Shown here piece after piece: positions 62,420 to 64,000 of a stretch of 64,000 nucleotides of DNA. The notes beneath the pieces were generated by a model. It was not told where the DNA came from. It saw only the letters and a program-made list of their open reading frames with translations, and ran no database searches. A program made the position numbers and the translations under genes. Positions within the stretch are counted from its first letter, which is position 1; the number at the start of each line of letters is the position of its first letter. This DNA is from Allobosea sp. (GTDB lineage: Bacteria > Pseudomonadota > Alphaproteobacteria > Rhizobiales > Beijerinckiaceae): positions 43,346 through 107,345 of the forward strand of contig NZ_JAUYTP010000076.1 in NCBI RefSeq assembly GCF_030695125.1, read 5' to 3'.

Positions 62420-63034
62420 TCAGGAGGACGAGGACGAGGAGTAGGACCGCGCCGTCGAGCCGAAGCCGCCGCGGGAGGTCGTGGTGGTCGTCGTCACGCC
62501 GGGCGACGAGCCGGAGCGCGCCACCAGAGCGGCGCCCGAGGTCGTCGAATAGGCGCGCGCCGAGGATCCGCCGCGGCCGCCATAGCTGCTCCCGCTGCCG
62601 GACGAGGACGAGCGCGCCTGCTGGCATTCGGGCGCCTGGCTCCCCGGCGGGCAGGCCTGCTGCGTCGGCGGCAGCAAGGGCTGCGCCGCACCGCCGCCCT
62701 GGGTCAGGCTGCGCGCCAGCATGAACCCGGCCAGGGCCGGCACGACCACCTGCGCGCCGTTCCAGACCGCGCTCTGGCAGGAGCCTGAACCATATTCGGT
62801 TTCGCAGGCGCTGGTGCTGGTGAATTTCTTCGCGTCGCGCAGATGGTTGGCCGAGGCCTCCCGGAAGCGCTGGTCGCACTGGGTCGAGGTCAGCTGACCG
62901 CCGGCCCGGCACTCGGCGATGGTGTTGTAGACGAGGCTGTCTTCGCTCTGGTCCTGCGAGCCTGACCGGCCCCAATAGGTCGCCACGAGCAGAACGCCCG
63001 CCGCCGCCAGGCCGATCTGGGTCGAGCGCTTCAT
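62420..63034 (-). CDS. DUF1190 (YgiB-like) exported protein
   Basis: A 204-residue protein with an N-terminal membrane or signal segment (QIGLAAAGVLLVATYWG). The cysteine-containing region VYNTIAECRAGGQLTSTQCDQRFREASANHLRDAKKFTSTSACETEYGSGSC is the YgiB core. The C-terminal third is Gly/Ser-rich, with SSSGSGSSYGGRGGSSARAYS-like runs. It lies between DUF350 and the YgiC-like gene, a conserved E. coli-type ygiB-ygiC order. Function unknown. Confidence 0.9.
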   Translation of the reverse strand: MKRSTQIGLAAAGVLLVATYWGRSGSQDQSEDSLVYNTIAECRAGGQLTSTQCDQRFREASANHLRDAKKFTSTSACETEYGSGSCQSAVWNGAQVVVPALAGFMLARSLTQGGGAAQPLLPPTQQACPPGSQAPECQQARSSSSGSGSSYGGRGGSSARAYSTTSGAALVARSGSSPGVTTTTTTSRGGFGSTARSYSSSSSS

Positions 63035-63046
63035 CGCCGCCTCCCC

Positions 63047-63448
63047 TCAGGCCGTCATGCTGGCTGCCGCCAGCGTACCGGAAATCACCGCGATGACGGC
63101 GAGCATCACCGCCGAAGGCAGGCGATCCTCCTCGATCTTGCGCGACAGATCCGGGATCAGCATGCGCGCCAGCCCATAGGCGCCAAACTGGATGATCATC
63201 GCGGCGATTGCCCAGATCACCAGGTCGGGGATGCTGCTCGCCTGCGCGATCGCTTTCTCGAGCGGCACCGAGAAACCCGCGACATTGCCGCCGAGCGCGA
63301 TGGCCGCCGAGAGATTGCCGCCGCGGATCAGGGCGATCTCGTCATGGGCGGTGAGGCGCAGATAGACAGCGACGAAGCAGCCGATCAGCGCGGCGCCGAG
63401 CACAAAGTAGAGCAGGAATGCGGGCAAGCCCGCCATCGAAATCGCCAT
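63047..63448 (-). CDS. DUF350 family membrane protein (copy 1)
   Basis: A 133-residue four-helix membrane protein heading the run. AFLLYFVLGAALIGCFVAVYLRLTAHDEIALIRGGNLSAAIALGGNVAGFSVPLEKAI has the same arrangement as copy 2, including the charged DEIALIRxGN loop. Sequence differs enough that a recent duplication is unlikely. It is 12 bases from the YgiB-like gene. Confidence 0.9.
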   Translation of the reverse strand: MAISMAGLPAFLLYFVLGAALIGCFVAVYLRLTAHDEIALIRGGNLSAAIALGGNVAGFSVPLEKAIAQASSIPDLVIWAIAAMIIQFGAYGLARMLIPDLSRKIEEDRLPSAVMLAVIAVISGTLAAASMTA

Positions 63449-63800
63449 GCCCCTGCACCCCGGCTTCGTTCAGGGCTCGATAGAACCATTCGCGTCACGC
63501 AGGGTCAACGCATCCACCACATGCATGATGACGGCGCGCGGCTTCGTCCGCCTGCGCTCGCGCGCTTCGGTTGATGCAGCGAGAGGCAGCGGAGCGCCGC
63601 GAGGCGCGGGTGTAGAATTCCGCATCCGTTGAGCCAGGATGCGGCGCGGGCAGATTGAGCCACTGCCCGCACGCCCCGTGGCGCTCCGCTTGTCGGCGAT
63701 TTGTGACCCCGGGCCGCGCTTATCGGGTCGAAGGCCAGCCTCCGCCGCGAGCCCTTTCGACGCCAGTGCCCCTCATCGGGTTGTCGCGTCTATTCGGGCA
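63449..63800. other. Gene-free interval before the tmRNA candidate
   Basis: About 350 bases upstream of the minus-strand operon start. I see no conserved ORF. It must carry the promoter for the DUF350 operon (leftward) and possibly one for the RNA to the right. Confidence 0.5.
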
Positions 63801-63804
63801 TGGG

Positions 63805-64000
63805 ACGATGGCGTGAGCCGTAAGACCTTTCCAGCGAGCTCCTCGCACAGGGGCCGTAGTACCCCCAGGGCGGTGCCCCGAAGCCTCCCGGGACCGGGGT
63901 GCAAACCCGGCCGCAGGCGCCGCGCCCATCCCCACCAACGGCTTGCCTTCCGGATGGCTGCCCCTCAGGGATGAGGTGGGTCGATTATGGGGGTGGTTGG
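63805..64000 (+). ncRNA. ssrA: Candidate split (permuted) tmRNA, 3' acceptor part followed by start of coding part
   Basis: The segment is GC-rich, structured and non-coding. It contains GTAGTACC (63856-63863), a word also present just upstream of the T arm in E. coli tmRNA, a T-arm-like stem CCGGG/CCCGG (63894-63898, 63906-63910) with loop GTGCAAA, and CATCCCC-ACCA (63927-63937), a tRNA-like 3' end. Downstream GGGATG (63968-63973) can pair with CATCCC, and GGGTCGATT nearby resembles the tmRNA D loop. Alphaproteobacterial tmRNA is encoded in permuted order, which this fits. A 16-base gap between T arm and acceptor strand does not fit the simple model. The gene runs off the window, so the tag frame cannot be read. 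Confidence 0.5.

Noticed and set aside
63805..63960. Cobalamin riboswitch or RNase P RNA as identity of the structured segment
   Set aside because: The B12-box and the RNase P conserved core were not found; tmRNA-like words fit better.

Overview
The window is GC-rich, densely coded chromosomal DNA from an alphaproteobacterium, most likely of the Rhizobiales (Hyphomicrobiales). A Bosea-like or Bradyrhizobium-like relative is my best guess. The basis is an invasion-associated locus B protein, SdhE between mfd and recG, short palindromic intergenic repeats of the kind common in that order, and a candidate split (permuted) tmRNA at the right edge. The genus is inference. There is no rRNA operon, insertion sequence, prophage or CRISPR array. 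One tRNA is present, tRNA-Ser(UGA).

Layout. 1-5.8 kb: the end of a cytochrome c oxidase locus (a subunit I-III fusion plus a small membrane protein), then a YdeP-type molybdopterin oxidoreductase with a formate/nitrite channel. 6-14 kb: tRNA-Ser, then a housekeeping run of rlpA, a D,D-carboxypeptidase, tmk, holB, metG, a TatD nuclease and a metallo-beta-lactamase hydrolase, mostly with overlapping or abutting ends. 14-22 kb: a catabolic island. A PotABCD-type ABC importer and a DeoR regulator on the minus strand diverge from a SIS-domain enzyme, a PfkB kinase and a BtpA/SgcQ barrel protein; together they look like uptake and breakdown of an amino-sugar or sugar-amine (Amadori or opine-like) compound. 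22-29.5 kb: an orphan Bug/TctC binding protein, recX-arfB, mazG, cysG-OsmC-sulfurtransferase and rimO. 29.5-33 kb: two unrecognised proteins and a large pentapeptide-repeat membrane protein with an AT-rich interior. 33-37.7 kb: a quinone oxidoreductase, a UbiH-like monooxygenase, an AMACR/CaiB-type enzyme and an AEC transporter. 38-39.2 kb: a small AT-rich islet with two unrecognised genes, one carrying an RNxxxH motif typical of HEPN ribonucleases. 39.4-44.9 kb: a malyl-CoA-lyase-like protein, hspQ, an IalB-family protein, an orphan YejA-type binding protein and half of an adenylate-forming enzyme. 45-52.4 kb: mfd, sdhE, recG, DUF502 and DUF454. 52.4-59.8 kb: the cell-envelope genes glmU-glmS, and opgG-opgH for periplasmic glucans. 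59.8-63.4 kb: a five-gene minus-strand run of two DUF350 proteins, YgiB-like, YgiC-like and a VOC protein. 63.8 kb to the end: the tmRNA candidate.

Best leads for something undescribed: (1) the HEPN-like two-gene islet at 38.0-39.2 kb; (2) the divergent PotABCD + SIS + PfkB + BtpA catabolic unit; (3) the DUF350-YgiB-YgiC-VOC-DUF350 membrane cluster; (4) the pentapeptide-repeat protein with a C-terminal membrane pair; (5) the stand-alone half adenylate-forming enzyme. All functional proposals come from reading motifs and context; no database search was possible.
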